This document shows, one piece after another, positions 44,129 through 52,521 of a DNA stretch of 64,000 nucleotides. Each line of letters begins with the position of its first letter. Position 1 is the stretch's first letter. The position numbers and the translations under genes were made by a program. The stretch lies in assembly GCF_001693735.1 (NCBI RefSeq), contig NZ_LWDV01000008.1:1-64000 (forward strand), in the 5' to 3' direction. The notes under the pieces were generated by a model. It was given only the letters and a program-made list of their open reading frames with translations. It did not search any database and was not told the DNA's origin. This DNA comes from Orenia metallireducens (lineage in GTDB: Bacteria; Bacillota; Halanaerobiia; Halobacteroidales; Halobacteroidaceae).

Positions 44129-44335
44129 ATGAATAAGAATTTATTGACTATCAACCGGTACATAGATTTAGATAATTCAGAAGATACAGATTCATTACAT
44201 CTGATTGAAGAGTTACGTTCTTTTATCAAAAAAGCTAAAGAGATAAATCCTAAGTTAAAGGAGTATCATTTATATGATATAGGTTTTATTCCTAAGTCAG
44301 ATTTAATTTTAGTTAAATTATATTTTTGGAATTAA
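44129..44335 (+). CDS. Small hypothetical protein
   Basis: 68 residues, mixed alpha/beta, with no recognised domain (LHLIEELRSFIKKAKEINPK; a strand-rich C-terminus ending LVKLYFWN). A good AAGGAGG site before the ATG and codon use like the neighbours make it a likely real gene. Function unknown. Confidence 0.6.
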   Translation: MNKNLLTINRYIDLDNSEDTDSLHLIEELRSFIKKAKEINPKLKEYHLYDIGFIPKSDLILVKLYFWN

Positions 44336-44388
44336 TAAGCAGATAGTTCTCTAATTTTTTAATAGATTTTAATTTGATTTTGGTCAAT

Positions 44389-44415
44389 TTGACAAAGCAA
44401 GGTATATATTATAAT
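44389..44415 (+). promoter_or_regulatory. Promoter of a leader before the betaine transporter operon
   Basis: A perfect TTGACA and TATAAT, but with only 15 bases between. A transcript from it would meet a terminator about 60 bases later. Confidence 0.55.
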
Positions 44416-44477
44416 ATGTATGAGTGGTAACAATATTAATAAGTACTATCATTAAGTAATTTTAAATATATATATTT

Positions 44478-44507
44478 AAATCTTTGGAATATTCCAAAGA
44501 TTTTTTG
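44478..44507 (+). terminator. Terminator in the leader of the betaine transporter operon
   Basis: AAATCTTTGGAAT and ATTCCAAAGATTT form a perfect stem followed by a T run. It ends a short transcript or attenuates the downstream opuA-type operon, which begins 170 bases later. The rest of 44508-44675 shows no gene. Confidence 0.8.
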
Positions 44508-44675
44508 TTGTAAGTATCTTTTTGTAATATATAAGCTCGAAAAAGAGTTATAGCTACATATATTTGATAAGTTACTTAATTTTGAGATAAGATATTTAGT
44601 TATATATTGCCTTTAAAAGTGCTTATATATGTTAAAGGTTTATCAATAAATTAAATATTATAGGAGGCTGAATAA

Positions 44676-45860
44676 GTGGATAAGATTGAAGTAAATAACC
44701 TTTATAAGGTCTTTGGTAGAAGACCACAGGAAGCGATTAGATTATTAGAAAAGGGTTATTCAAAAGAAGAGGTATTTAAAGAGACGGGTTTAACAGTAGG
44801 GGTCAATAACGCAAACTTTGAGATCAATTCCAAAGAAATCTTTGTAATCATGGGATTGTCAGGCAGTGGAAAATCAACTTTATTGAGGTGCCTTAATAGA
44901 TTGGTTGAGCCAACAGCAGGAGAGGTTAGACTAGATGGTGTTAGTTTAACTGATTTGAGTAAAGAGGAGTTAAGAGAAGTTAGAAGGGATAAGTTTGGAA
45001 TGGTATTTCAAAACTTTGGACTTTTGCCAAATAGAACTATATTAGAGAATACGGAATTTGGGCTGGAAATTCAAGATGTTCCTAAAGGTAAGAGAGTAGA
45101 AATAGCTAAAGATGCTTTAGAGCTTGTAGGATTAGCAGGTTGGGAAGACCAATACCCAGATCAGTTAAGTGGTGGAATGCAGCAGAGAGTAGGATTGGCA
45201 CGTGCCTTAGCAATTGACCCTGATATTTTATTAATGGATGAGCCTTTTAGTGCTTTAGACCCATTAATCAAAAGGGATATGCAAGATAGATTATTAGAGT
45301 TGTATGAGGAGTTGGACAAGACTATAATATTTATAACTCATGATTTAGACGAAGCTTTAAAATTAGGGGATCGGATCGCTATTATGAAGGATGGTGATAT
45401 TATTCAAATTGGTACTCCAGAAGAGATATTAAATAATGCTGAGAATGATTATATCAGAGAGTTTGTACAGGATGTAAATCGTTCAAAGGTATTGACTGCT
45501 AAAGATATTATGGTTAAACCTCTAGCTCTACTTTATGAAAATAATGGACCAAAAACTGCTATGCATAAGATGAAGGAAGAGGGAATTTCAAGTATCTTTG
45601 TAGTAGGAGAACATCGCAAGTTTAAAGGTGTTATCAGAGGAGAAGATGCTTTAGAGGCAGTCAATAACGGTGAGGATAACTTAGCTAATTTGATCAACAA
45701 AACAAAGACTGCCAATCCTAAAGAGAGTATAGATGAATTATTTGCTGATATAGCTGATTTGGATATTCCATTACCAGTAGTTGATGATAATGATAGATTA
45801 TTAGGTATTATAGTTAAAAGTACTGTACTGGCTAACTTAGCTGGAGAGGAGATTATATAA
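44676..45860 (+). CDS. Glycine betaine/proline ABC transporter ATPase (OpuAA/ProV)
   Basis: 394 residues: an ABC domain (Walker A GLSGSGKST near residue 61, signature LSGGMQQRVGLARAL, Walker B ILLMDEPFSALD) and a C-terminal pair of CBS domains (residues about 275-394; AKDIMVKPLALL). The N-terminal FGRRPQEAIRLLEKGYSKEE is specific to the ProV/OpuAA family. CBS domains of this family sense ionic strength. The start is GTG with AGGAGG upstream. First gene of a three-gene osmoprotectant uptake operon. Confidence 0.95.
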   Translation: MDKIEVNNLYKVFGRRPQEAIRLLEKGYSKEEVFKETGLTVGVNNANFEINSKEIFVIMGLSGSGKSTLLRCLNRLVEPTAGEVRLDGVSLTDLSKEELREVRRDKFGMVFQNFGLLPNRTILENTEFGLEIQDVPKGKRVEIAKDALELVGLAGWEDQYPDQLSGGMQQRVGLARALAIDPDILLMDEPFSALDPLIKRDMQDRLLELYEELDKTIIFITHDLDEALKLGDRIAIMKDGDIIQIGTPEEILNNAENDYIREFVQDVNRSKVLTAKDIMVKPLALLYENNGPKTAMHKMKEEGISSIFVVGEHRKFKGVIRGEDALEAVNNGEDNLANLINKTKTANPKESIDELFADIADLDIPLPVVDDNDRLLGIIVKSTVLANLAGEEII

Positions 45861-46694
45861 ATGGATATAAGAATTGGTTCTATTGTAGAGAAGTTTATTG
45901 ATTTATTATTAGTTTATTTTGGTAGTTTTTTTGAAATGGTCTCACAGGTAGTTGGCAATTTTATGGCTCAAACAGAGGAAATGTTCTTGGCTTTGCCACC
46001 ATTAGTGATCATATTATTATTTGTAGGTATAGCTTGGTTATTGGCAGATAAGAAGGTAGCAACCTTTACTTTAGTAGGTCTATTATTGATATTTAGTATG
46101 GGATTATGGACACCTACTATTCAGACCTTTGTGTTGGTTTTTGTGGCTACAGTAATTTCCTTATTGTTAGGTATTCCTATGGGGATTTTAATGAGTAATA
46201 ATGATTTCTTGGATAAATTACTTACACCAGTCTTAGATTTTATGCAGACTATGCCACCTTTTGTCTACTTGATTCCAGCTGTTATGTTCTTTGGAATCGG
46301 TAATGTACCGGGAATAATGGCAACAGTTATCTTTTCTATGCCACCTGCAATTAGATTGACCAAATTAGGATTAAGTCAAGTACCAAGTGAATTAGAAGAG
46401 GTTGGTCATTCCTTTGGTTCAAACCCATGGCAGATGCTTTTAAAGATTAAATTACCCTTGGCATTACCAGCTATTATGACTGGAATTAACCAATCAATTA
46501 TGTTATCTCTATCGATGGTAGTTATAGCTTCAATGATTGGAGCCAGTGGTTTAGGGGCACAAGTGCTTAATGGGATTCAAAGAATGGAGATAGGAGTTGG
46601 TTTTGAGGCTGGTTTAGCTGTAGTAATTCTAGCAATCATCTTAGATAGAGTTACTAGTGGTATCAGTCAGAGTTCAGATAGAGTTAGCTCATAA
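45861..46694 (+). CDS. Glycine betaine/proline ABC transporter permease (OpuAB/ProW)
   Basis: 277 residues with six or seven membrane helices and the permease signature GHSFGSNPWQMLLKIKLPLA (near residue 180). The N-terminal amphipathic lead and FALPPLVIILLFVGIAWLL-type helix fit ProW/OpuAB. It starts at the base after the ATPase stop, so the two are translationally coupled. Confidence 0.95.
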   Translation: MDIRIGSIVEKFIDLLLVYFGSFFEMVSQVVGNFMAQTEEMFLALPPLVIILLFVGIAWLLADKKVATFTLVGLLLIFSMGLWTPTIQTFVLVFVATVISLLLGIPMGILMSNNDFLDKLLTPVLDFMQTMPPFVYLIPAVMFFGIGNVPGIMATVIFSMPPAIRLTKLGLSQVPSELEEVGHSFGSNPWQMLLKIKLPLALPAIMTGINQSIMLSLSMVVIASMIGASGLGAQVLNGIQRMEIGVGFEAGLAVVILAIILDRVTSGISQSSDRVSS

Positions 46695-46734
46695 GGGAAT
46701 AAGTAAATATAATAATATATAGGGGGAGTTTATT

Positions 46735-47658
46735 ATCTTTAGAATTAAGAAAAATTATATTTTTGTATCAGTCTTAATTTTAGTAGTATTATCTTTAACA
46801 GGGTGTGGTCTGCTTGAAGCACCACAAAGTAGCCAAGAAACTCAAAGTAATGTAGATAAGAGCAAAGGTAAAGTTAAGATTGCCTATGTACAGTGGGCTT
46901 CAGCAGAAGCTTCTACCCATATTGTTCAAGAGGTTTTAGAGAGAATAGGCTATGAAGTAGAGACTCCAGTATTACAAGCAGGGGCGATGTACCAAGGTAC
47001 TGCTAGAGGTAATATAGATGCCTTTGTATGTGCCTGGTTACCAGATACAGCTAAGAATTATTGGGATAAGTTTGGTGACCAGCTTGTTGAATTAAATAAT
47101 AACTATTTATCAGCTCAAATTGGAATTGTAGTACCTGAATATGTCAAAATAGATAGTTTGGCAGAGTTAAAAGACTATGCCAACAAGTTTGAGCAGAGGA
47201 TAGTAGGAATAGATCCAGGAGCAGCTGAGATGATTATTATTAAGGATAAGGTTGTGCCTACCTATGGCTTAGAAGATTGGCAGGTGATTGATAGTAGTGG
47301 ACCAGCTATGACTGCTGAATTGGCTAGAGCAATCAAGAATAAAGAATGGATAGCAGTTGCTGGCTGGAAACCCCATTGGAAATGGGCAAAATGGGATCTT
47401 AAGTTTTTAAAGGACCCTGAATTAGCAATGGGTAGTGGAGAGTATATTAAGAGTATAGGACGACCTGGGATTAGAGAAGATTTACCAGAGTTAGCTAAGT
47501 TTTTAGAAAAATACAGAATTACAACAGAGCAGCTATCTTCTGTCATGTTAAAGATACAAAATGGAATGGAACCTAAGAAGGCAGCTAAAGAATTTGTAGA
47601 TAATAACTTAGAGACTGTTAATAGTTGGTTAACAGAAGATAATCAGCTTAGGAAATAG
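46735..47658 (+). CDS. Glycine betaine-binding lipoprotein (OpuAC-like) with non-standard start
   Basis: About 307 residues: a basic lead (FRIKKNY), hydrophobic helix and lipobox LTGC, then an OpuAC-type binding domain (KVKIAYVQWASAEASTHI; GGMA-type ligand loop replaced by LQAGAMYQGTARGNIDAFV). Aromatic residues for the betaine cage are plausible in AWLPDTAKNYW and AGWKPHWKWAKW. No ATG, GTG or TTG lies between the upstream TAG (46720) and the lipobox. The codon 6 bases after GGGGGAG is ATC at 46735 (ATT at 46732 is the alternative). The first ATG, 46987, would remove the signal and first strands. Confidence 0.85.
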   Translation: MFRIKKNYIFVSVLILVVLSLTGCGLLEAPQSSQETQSNVDKSKGKVKIAYVQWASAEASTHIVQEVLERIGYEVETPVLQAGAMYQGTARGNIDAFVCAWLPDTAKNYWDKFGDQLVELNNNYLSAQIGIVVPEYVKIDSLAELKDYANKFEQRIVGIDPGAAEMIIIKDKVVPTYGLEDWQVIDSSGPAMTAELARAIKNKEWIAVAGWKPHWKWAKWDLKFLKDPELAMGSGEYIKSIGRPGIREDLPELAKFLEKYRITTEQLSSVMLKIQNGMEPKKAAKEFVDNNLETVNSWLTEDNQLRK

Positions 47659-47672
47659 TAATTTTTAATTTA

Positions 47673-47717
47673 GGATAAATAATTTGCTGAAAATAGCAAG
47701 TTATTTATCCCTTTATT
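47673..47717 (+). terminator. Terminator of the betaine transporter operon
   Basis: GGATAAATAA and TTATTTATCC pair, with an inner TTGCT/AGCAA stem, followed by CTTTATT. Confidence 0.8.
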
Positions 47718-47744
47718 AAATTAGCAGAAAAAGCATTAAATCTC

Positions 47745-47773
47745 TTGACAATTATCTATGAATATATTATTAT
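47745..47773 (+). promoter_or_regulatory. Upstream promoter of the tRNA cluster
   Basis: TTGACA and TATTAT are 17 bases apart. With the next promoter it makes a tandem pair, which is common for stable RNA operons. Confidence 0.55.
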
Positions 47774-47830
47774 TTAGAAGTGCTGCAAAGAAAGGGAATA
47801 TTAGCTAATTAACTTTTTTAAGATTTTTTC

Positions 47831-47857
47831 TTGACATTTAGGGATAATTATTATAAT
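47831..47857 (+). promoter_or_regulatory. Downstream promoter of the tRNA cluster
   Basis: TTGACA and TATAAT with 15 bases between, about 30 bases before the first tRNA. Confidence 0.6.
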
Positions 47858-47893
47858 ATTTATAAATGTTGGGGTACTTAGTAACTAACATAT

Positions 47894-47969
47894 GGGCCAT
47901 TAGCTCAGTCGGTAGAGCACCTGACTTTTAATCAGGGTGTCGGAGGTTCAAATCCTCCATGGCTCACCA
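47894..47969 (+). tRNA. tRNA-Lys (TTT)
   Basis: A 76-base cloverleaf. Acceptor GGGCCAT pairs with ATGGCTC, D arm GCTC/GAGC, anticodon arm CTGAC/ATCAG type with anticodon TTT, and a TPsiC arm GGAGG/CCTCC with GTTCAAA. CCA is encoded. Confidence 0.97.
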
Positions 47970-47976
47970 TTATTTT

Positions 47977-48080
47977 AAAAACAGTAAGGAGTGAAGAGTG
48001 ATAAGTAAGGAGTTTAGTTCAAGAGATTTAAGTTCTTAAAATCTTTTAACTGCTCACTATTAACTATTCACTGCTTTTCA
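47977..48080. repeat. Long imperfect palindrome between tRNA-Lys and tRNA-Glu
   Basis: AAAACAGT...AGTGAAGAGTGA on the left pairs with TCACTATT...ATTCACTGCTTTT on the right, with AGATTTAAG/CTTAAAATCTT in the middle. It is a spacer palindrome of the same family as 48222 and 63424. Confidence 0.65.
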
Positions 48081-48084
48081 ATAG

Positions 48085-48160
48085 GCCCCCATCGTCTAGT
48101 GGCCTAGGATACTGGGTTTTCATCCCAGCGACAGGGGTTCGAATCCCCTTGGGGGTACCA
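48085..48160 (+). tRNA. tRNA-Glu (TTC)
   Basis: A 76-base cloverleaf with anticodon TTC in loop TTTTCAT, anticodon stem CTGGG/CCCAG and TPsiC arm AGGGG/CCCCT. Acceptor GCCCCCA pairs with TGGGGGT, giving a G1-U72 wobble. CCA is encoded. Confidence 0.96.
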
Positions 48161-48176
48161 CTAAAATTAAGATTAT

Positions 48177-48210
48177 CACGAAGTGTTTTTGAACTATAAA
48201 ACACGGAGGG
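48177..48210 (+). repeat. Small conserved-base hairpin, copy 2
   Basis: CGAAGTGTTTT and AAAACACGGAG. The stem is TGTTTT/AAAACA here. It is flanked by GGGGTACCA on both sides, the left one being the tRNA-Glu 3' end. Confidence 0.65.
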
Positions 48211-48221
48211 GTACCATCAAA

Positions 48222-48286
48222 TGCAGTTAGCAGTGAACAGTTAAGATCAAAAGATTTAAGAACTAAATCTATACACTGTCAACTGA
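48222..48286. repeat. Palindromic spacer between tRNA-Glu and tRNA-Cys
   Basis: CAGTTAGCAGTG pairs with CACTGTCAACTG, enclosing AACAGTTAAGATCAAAAG. The inner block CAGTTAAGATCAAAAG recurs exactly at 63449. Confidence 0.7.
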
Positions 48287-48293
48287 ACTTTAG

Positions 48294-48368
48294 GGCGGCA
48301 TAGCCAAGTGGTAAGGCAGAGGACTGCAAATCCTTTATTCCCCAGTTCAAATCTGGGTGCCGCCTCCA
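48294..48368 (+). tRNA. tRNA-Cys (GCA)
   Basis: A 75-base cloverleaf: acceptor GGCGGCA/TGCCGCC, anticodon GCA in loop CTGCAAA with stem AGGA/TCCT, discriminator T and encoded CCA. A U73 discriminator is the norm for tRNA-Cys. Confidence 0.97.
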
Positions 48369-48396
48369 TAAAAAAACAATTGTAAATTAGCAGTTT

Positions 48397-48485
48397 GCCG
48401 AGGTGGCGGAATAGGCAGACGCACCGGACTTAAAATCCGGTGGGATTTAACTCCCGTGTCGGTTCGAGTCCGACCCTCGGTACCA
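48397..48485 (+). tRNA. tRNA-Leu (TAA)
   Basis: An 89-base class II tRNA: acceptor GCCGAGG/CCTCGGT (G1-U72), anticodon TAA with stem CCGGA/TCCGG, a long variable arm (TGGGATTTAACTCCCGT) and TPsiC arm GTCGG/CCGAC. CCA is encoded. Confidence 0.97.
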
Positions 48486-48492
48486 CTTTTAT

Positions 48493-48520
48493 TTTCTGAG
48501 TAAAACTCAGAATTTTTTTA
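48493..48520 (+). terminator. Terminator of the tRNA cluster
   Basis: TTCTGAGT and ACTCAGAA pair around AAA and are followed by seven T. Confidence 0.92.
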
Positions 48521-48555
48521 TTTTTTGATGGTATTGCAATAAAATTAAATAATAA

Positions 48556-48597
48556 ATATAAACAAGCAAGTACCTTAAGGTACTTGCTTGTTTATAT
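48556..48597. terminator. Perfect 42-base palindrome
   Basis: Both arms are exact complements (ATATAAACAAGCAAGTACCTT and its reverse complement). It has no T run beyond TTTATATTT. It may be a second, bidirectional terminator or a cruciform-forming site. Confidence 0.6.
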
Positions 48598-48741
48598 TTG
48601 GGGATATAGATTAATAAATTTAAATTTTAAAAGGAAATTTATAGATTATTGAGAATAAAATAGTTAATATCTGATTGATAAATAAAGAATAGAGAATATA
48701 GTTATTTAATTTTATATCTTCGTTTTAAGGAGTGATTATTT

Positions 48742-49740
48742 GTGTTAAGGAAGTTTATTGAAATAATAAGATTGATAGTAGCTTTATTTATTGTTCTTTT
48801 AGCTATTGGCTTATGGCAAGGTGGTAGGGGTGATGTGATAGTTGGTACAGTATTTGTTATTATAGGCTATGTAATTGTTCCTAGAGAGAGATTGAAAAAA
48901 ATAGATAGTAAGGCAAATGGAGAATTGGATGGACAAGAAAAGTTTATATTATTTATCAGAATAATAGCTGCAATATTCTTTCTATTAATGGTTATAGGTG
49001 CATTAGAATCATTCCAATTATTTTTAGCATTATTAATAGTATTTATTGTTTATTTTATCTTTCCTATCGATTTCTTCTTAAAGAGTTCAGAAGCTAATAG
49101 TGATTTAAAGATTGATGATGAAATAGAAGATATTCTAGTTGATATAGAAGAGGATATTAAGTACATGAAAGAGATGTACAATAAAATTCAGAGTACAGTT
49201 AGAACCTCTGTTGAATTGCTAGAAGAAGCTAAGGGTAAAGAGCAAGAAACTAGGAAAAGGATGAATTACTGTCAAAAAAGAGCCAGAACTGCTTTGGAAG
49301 ATAATAATGAAGCAGAGGCACGAGAGGTTCTAAGGCATAAGAAGAGATTTGAGAAGCTCTATCATGAATATAGGGAACAGGTAGAGCATAGAAAGGCTAG
49401 TCTTGATTCTCATTTATCAAAATTAGATGAATTAAGCAGAGAAATAGAAGAAGCTGAAAGTATGAGAGATGAACTTATTGCAGAAAAAGAGAATGCACAT
49501 ATTACCGAAGAGATTAATACGACCTTAGCTGATATAGAAGGGATAAATGATGAAAATTTAAAAATAATAGAAGAGAGAATAAGAGAGTTGAAGGTTAGAA
49601 CTGCGGCTAGTAATGAATTTTATAACGATATTGAAAAAGATTATTTAGAAGATAAGTTTGAAGAATTAGAAGATAGCCATACTTTAAATGAAGAATTATT
49701 AAAATTAAAAGAAGAGGTAAGTCAAGGGTCAAATTTGTGA
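48742..49740 (+). CDS. Membrane-anchored protein with PspA/IM30-like coiled coil
   Basis: 332 residues, GTG start. Four hydrophobic helices come first (residues about 8-26, 32-47, 70-88 and 90-108), then a long charged coiled coil (residues about 125-325). The stretch ALEDNNEAEAREVLRHKKRF with the following EHRKASLDSHLSKLDELSRE has the spacing and character of PspA/IM30/Vipp1. Classic PspA proteins bind membranes through an amphipathic helix; this one would be anchored. Similarity is by pattern and not certain. Monocistronic. Confidence 0.6.
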   Translation: MLRKFIEIIRLIVALFIVLLAIGLWQGGRGDVIVGTVFVIIGYVIVPRERLKKIDSKANGELDGQEKFILFIRIIAAIFFLLMVIGALESFQLFLALLIVFIVYFIFPIDFFLKSSEANSDLKIDDEIEDILVDIEEDIKYMKEMYNKIQSTVRTSVELLEEAKGKEQETRKRMNYCQKRARTALEDNNEAEAREVLRHKKRFEKLYHEYREQVEHRKASLDSHLSKLDELSREIEEAESMRDELIAEKENAHITEEINTTLADIEGINDENLKIIEERIRELKVRTAASNEFYNDIEKDYLEDKFEELEDSHTLNEELLKLKEEVSQGSNL

Positions 49741-49810
49741 TTTTAACAAATTGAAAATACATAATTTGTGAATTTTAAAAGTATTATAGAGATTTGGAAG
49801 GAGAAGACTT

Positions 49811-51313
49811 ATGAATAGGCAGATAGATAAGACGATTAAAGTAACTTTTATATGTTTAGTATTGATGTTTAATTTATACTCCTTAGTAGAAGATAATACT
49901 TCAAGTAATTCAACTGTTAATGTGACTGAAGAAAGTAAGCGAGAAAAGAGAGAAGTTAATGTCAGAGATAATCAAAATCGAACTGACTTAATAAATTCAA
50001 TCTTAAATAATGAGAGTATAGAGGTCATAGAAGAGAAGATCAATAAGGGAGCAGATGTAAATGCTAAAGATAATGATGGTAAAACCCCATTAATGTATGC
50101 TGCTTACCATAATAAAAATGCAGATATAATTAAAATGCTAATTGCAAAGGGAGCTAAAGTCAATGAACTTGATGTTAATAATCAGACAGCCTTAGATTGG
50201 GCAAGTCAAAATAATGATAATCCAGATGTCTTTAAGGTATTGCTTGCTAATGGTAGTAAAGTCAATACCAAAGATAACGAAGGTATTACGCCCTTAATGA
50301 AAGCTGCAAGGGATATTAAGAGCCTTGATATAATAAATCTCCTATTAGAGAAGGGAGCAGATGTAAATGCTAAAGATAATGATGGATGTACCCCATTGAT
50401 GTTTGCAGCCTATCAGAATAGAAATATAGATATAATTAAAACTCTAATTAATAAAGGGGCTAAAGTCAATTATCAAGATTATTTTGGAAGAAGTTCTTTA
50501 ATGTGGGCAGCCCAGCATAATAGTAATCCAGGGGTAATAATGGCATTACTAGAAGAAGGTGCAGATATTACTTTAGAAGATAATTCTGGCAATAGGGCAG
50601 TCGATTATGCTCGATTTAACTATCATATAAAGGGGACTACTGCTTATGATAAATTAAGGGGTATTAAGTCTGGAAAGTTGTTAGAATACAATATTCAAAA
50701 AGCTACTTATAATCAAATCCTTCTTGAACCAGATAAGTATCTTAATAAGTATGTAGAGATGACAGGACAATTTTACATAAAAGACCCAGAGAGGGAATCC
50801 TTCTTTATTAAAAATGGTAGTAATGAAGTAGAGATTTTTTATTATAATCTTTCAGCAAAGATGCAGGCTTTAATCTTAACCCAGCCTAACTCCAGTGGAA
50901 ATAAGGTTATTGTAGAAGGGAGTGTATTTAGATATAGTGATGACTATAATTCATATTATCTTATAGCTAAGAATCTTAAAATAGAGGGTGCTAAGCAAGT
51001 TGAGGTAGATTTAAATAGTGAAGAGATAACATATGTTGATATCTTAGTTGCTACAGATAAGTATCTAAATAAGGATATAAAGATATCAGGAGAGTTCTAC
51101 CAAAAAGATGTAGAGAGAGAGTCTTTTTATATTAAGCAAGGAGATTATGAGATAGAGATATTCTATTCTAATTTACCTTCAGTTAGAAAAGACTTAATTC
51201 TAAAGGAGGATGAGTATAGTGATAGAAAATTTTCTATAAAAGGAACTCTTTATAGATATAATGATAGAAAGAATACATATTATCTTGTAGCTAAAGATGT
51301 AAGTATAGAATAG
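49811..51313 (+). CDS. Exported ankyrin-repeat protein with two OB-like C-terminal domains
   Basis: 500 residues: a signal or anchor (residues about 9-27), about six ankyrin repeats (residues about 55-280; for example GKTPLMYAAYHNKNADIIKM and EGITPLMKAARDIKSLDIIN), and two tandem homologous domains (residues about 300-396 and 408-500). The domain pair shares DKYLNKYVEMTGQFY / DKYLNKDIKISGEFY and ERESFFIKNG / ERESFYIKQG, and resembles OB folds. Ankyrin repeats bind proteins; the partner is unknown. It is a separate gene after the PspA-like one. Confidence 0.75.
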   Translation: MNRQIDKTIKVTFICLVLMFNLYSLVEDNTSSNSTVNVTEESKREKREVNVRDNQNRTDLINSILNNESIEVIEEKINKGADVNAKDNDGKTPLMYAAYHNKNADIIKMLIAKGAKVNELDVNNQTALDWASQNNDNPDVFKVLLANGSKVNTKDNEGITPLMKAARDIKSLDIINLLLEKGADVNAKDNDGCTPLMFAAYQNRNIDIIKTLINKGAKVNYQDYFGRSSLMWAAQHNSNPGVIMALLEEGADITLEDNSGNRAVDYARFNYHIKGTTAYDKLRGIKSGKLLEYNIQKATYNQILLEPDKYLNKYVEMTGQFYIKDPERESFFIKNGSNEVEIFYYNLSAKMQALILTQPNSSGNKVIVEGSVFRYSDDYNSYYLIAKNLKIEGAKQVEVDLNSEEITYVDILVATDKYLNKDIKISGEFYQKDVERESFYIKQGDYEIEIFYSNLPSVRKDLILKEDEYSDRKFSIKGTLYRYNDRKNTYYLVAKDVSIE

Positions 51314-51453
51314 TTTTACTTATATAAAAGTATAGTAAATATATATTAATTATATTGTAGAGGTGTTTGATTAGATCAGTAGCTGAGTATAATAAGATCT
51401 GAAATTGATTAAAATTATAATAAATAGTTGAAGTATTTAGAAAGGGGATTGAT

Positions 51454-52410
51454 ATGAATAAATTACAAGAAGCAGCTAGAATAGTTGTTAAAGATTGTTT
51501 AGCAGTAAAAGAAGGAGAGCAAGTCTTAATTATTGTAGATGAGCCGAAAAAGAAGATTGGTGAGCTTATCTTTGAAGCAGCTAAAGAGTTGGGAGCAGAA
51601 GCAATCTTAACAGAAATGATTCCACGAAAGAACCATGGAGAAGAGCCGCCTGAATTAATTGCTAAGGCGATGAAATATGCTGATGTAGTGATTATGCCTA
51701 CTTCTAAGTCTCTTTCTCATACTAAAGCCAGAATCGATGCTTGTGATGCTGGAGCAAGGGCTACTACTATGCCAGATGTGACAGAAGAGATGATGAAGAG
51801 GGCTTTGAATGCAGATTATGAGGTGATTAAAGAGAGAGGATTAAAGGTTGCTAAGAAGTTGACTAAGGGTAAAGAGGTCAAAGTGACAGCACCCAATGGA
51901 ACCAATATCAAGATGATAATTGAAGGAAGAGCAGGTCATCCTGATACAGGTATCTATCATAAGAGAGGAGAGTTTGGAAATCTTCCTGCTGGTGAAGCCT
52001 ATATAGCTCCAATAGAAGGAAAATCTGAAGGAAAATTTGTAGTTGATGGTTCAATGGCTGAAGCTAAAGTGCATACTGAAGAGATTGAACTTGTTGTAGA
52101 GAATGGATATGTCACAGAGATTAAAGGTACAGAGGCAGCTGAAAGGCTAAGAGAAATCATCCAACCCTATGGTAAAGATGCTCGAAATATAGCTGAGTTA
52201 GGGATTGGAACCAATGATAAGGCTCAATTAACAGGGAATATATTGGAGGATGAGAAGGTCTTAGGAACGGTTCATATTGCTATTGGTGACAATGCTGGAA
52301 TGGGAGGAGTGGTTTCAGTTGACAGCCACTTAGATGGAATTATTGAAAAGCCAACAGTTGAGATTGATGGAGAATTAATTATGAAAGAAGGCAAATTATT
52401 AATCGAATAA
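51454..52410 (+). CDS. Aminopeptidase of the M29-like/COG2309 family
   Basis: 318 residues with the family metal site visible in HKRGEFGNLPAGEAYIAPIE, ELGIGTNDKAQLTGNILEDEK, GTVHIAIGDN and DSHLDGI. The N-terminal domain (residues 1-120) is an alpha/beta lid (ALGAEAILTEMIPRKNHGEE). Such enzymes remove N-terminal residues in the cytosol. ATG with AAAGGGG upstream. It is transcribed alone and ends at a terminator. Confidence 0.87.
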   Translation: MNKLQEAARIVVKDCLAVKEGEQVLIIVDEPKKKIGELIFEAAKELGAEAILTEMIPRKNHGEEPPELIAKAMKYADVVIMPTSKSLSHTKARIDACDAGARATTMPDVTEEMMKRALNADYEVIKERGLKVAKKLTKGKEVKVTAPNGTNIKMIIEGRAGHPDTGIYHKRGEFGNLPAGEAYIAPIEGKSEGKFVVDGSMAEAKVHTEEIELVVENGYVTEIKGTEAAERLREIIQPYGKDARNIAELGIGTNDKAQLTGNILEDEKVLGTVHIAIGDNAGMGGVVSVDSHLDGIIEKPTVEIDGELIMKEGKLLIE

Positions 52411-52417
52411 AAGTATT

Positions 52418-52450
52418 AAAAATTTAGTCAGTTATTGGCTAAATTTTTTA
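52418..52450 (+). terminator. Rho-independent terminator
   Basis: AAATTTAGTCA and TGGCTAAATTT pair (one G-U) and are followed by six T. Confidence 0.85.
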
Positions 52451-52521
52451 TTAAATTAGAGGTTTTTTTATGGGACTATTGAAATTATTGTATATAATAA
52501 AATGCTTTAAAGGAGGAGTTT

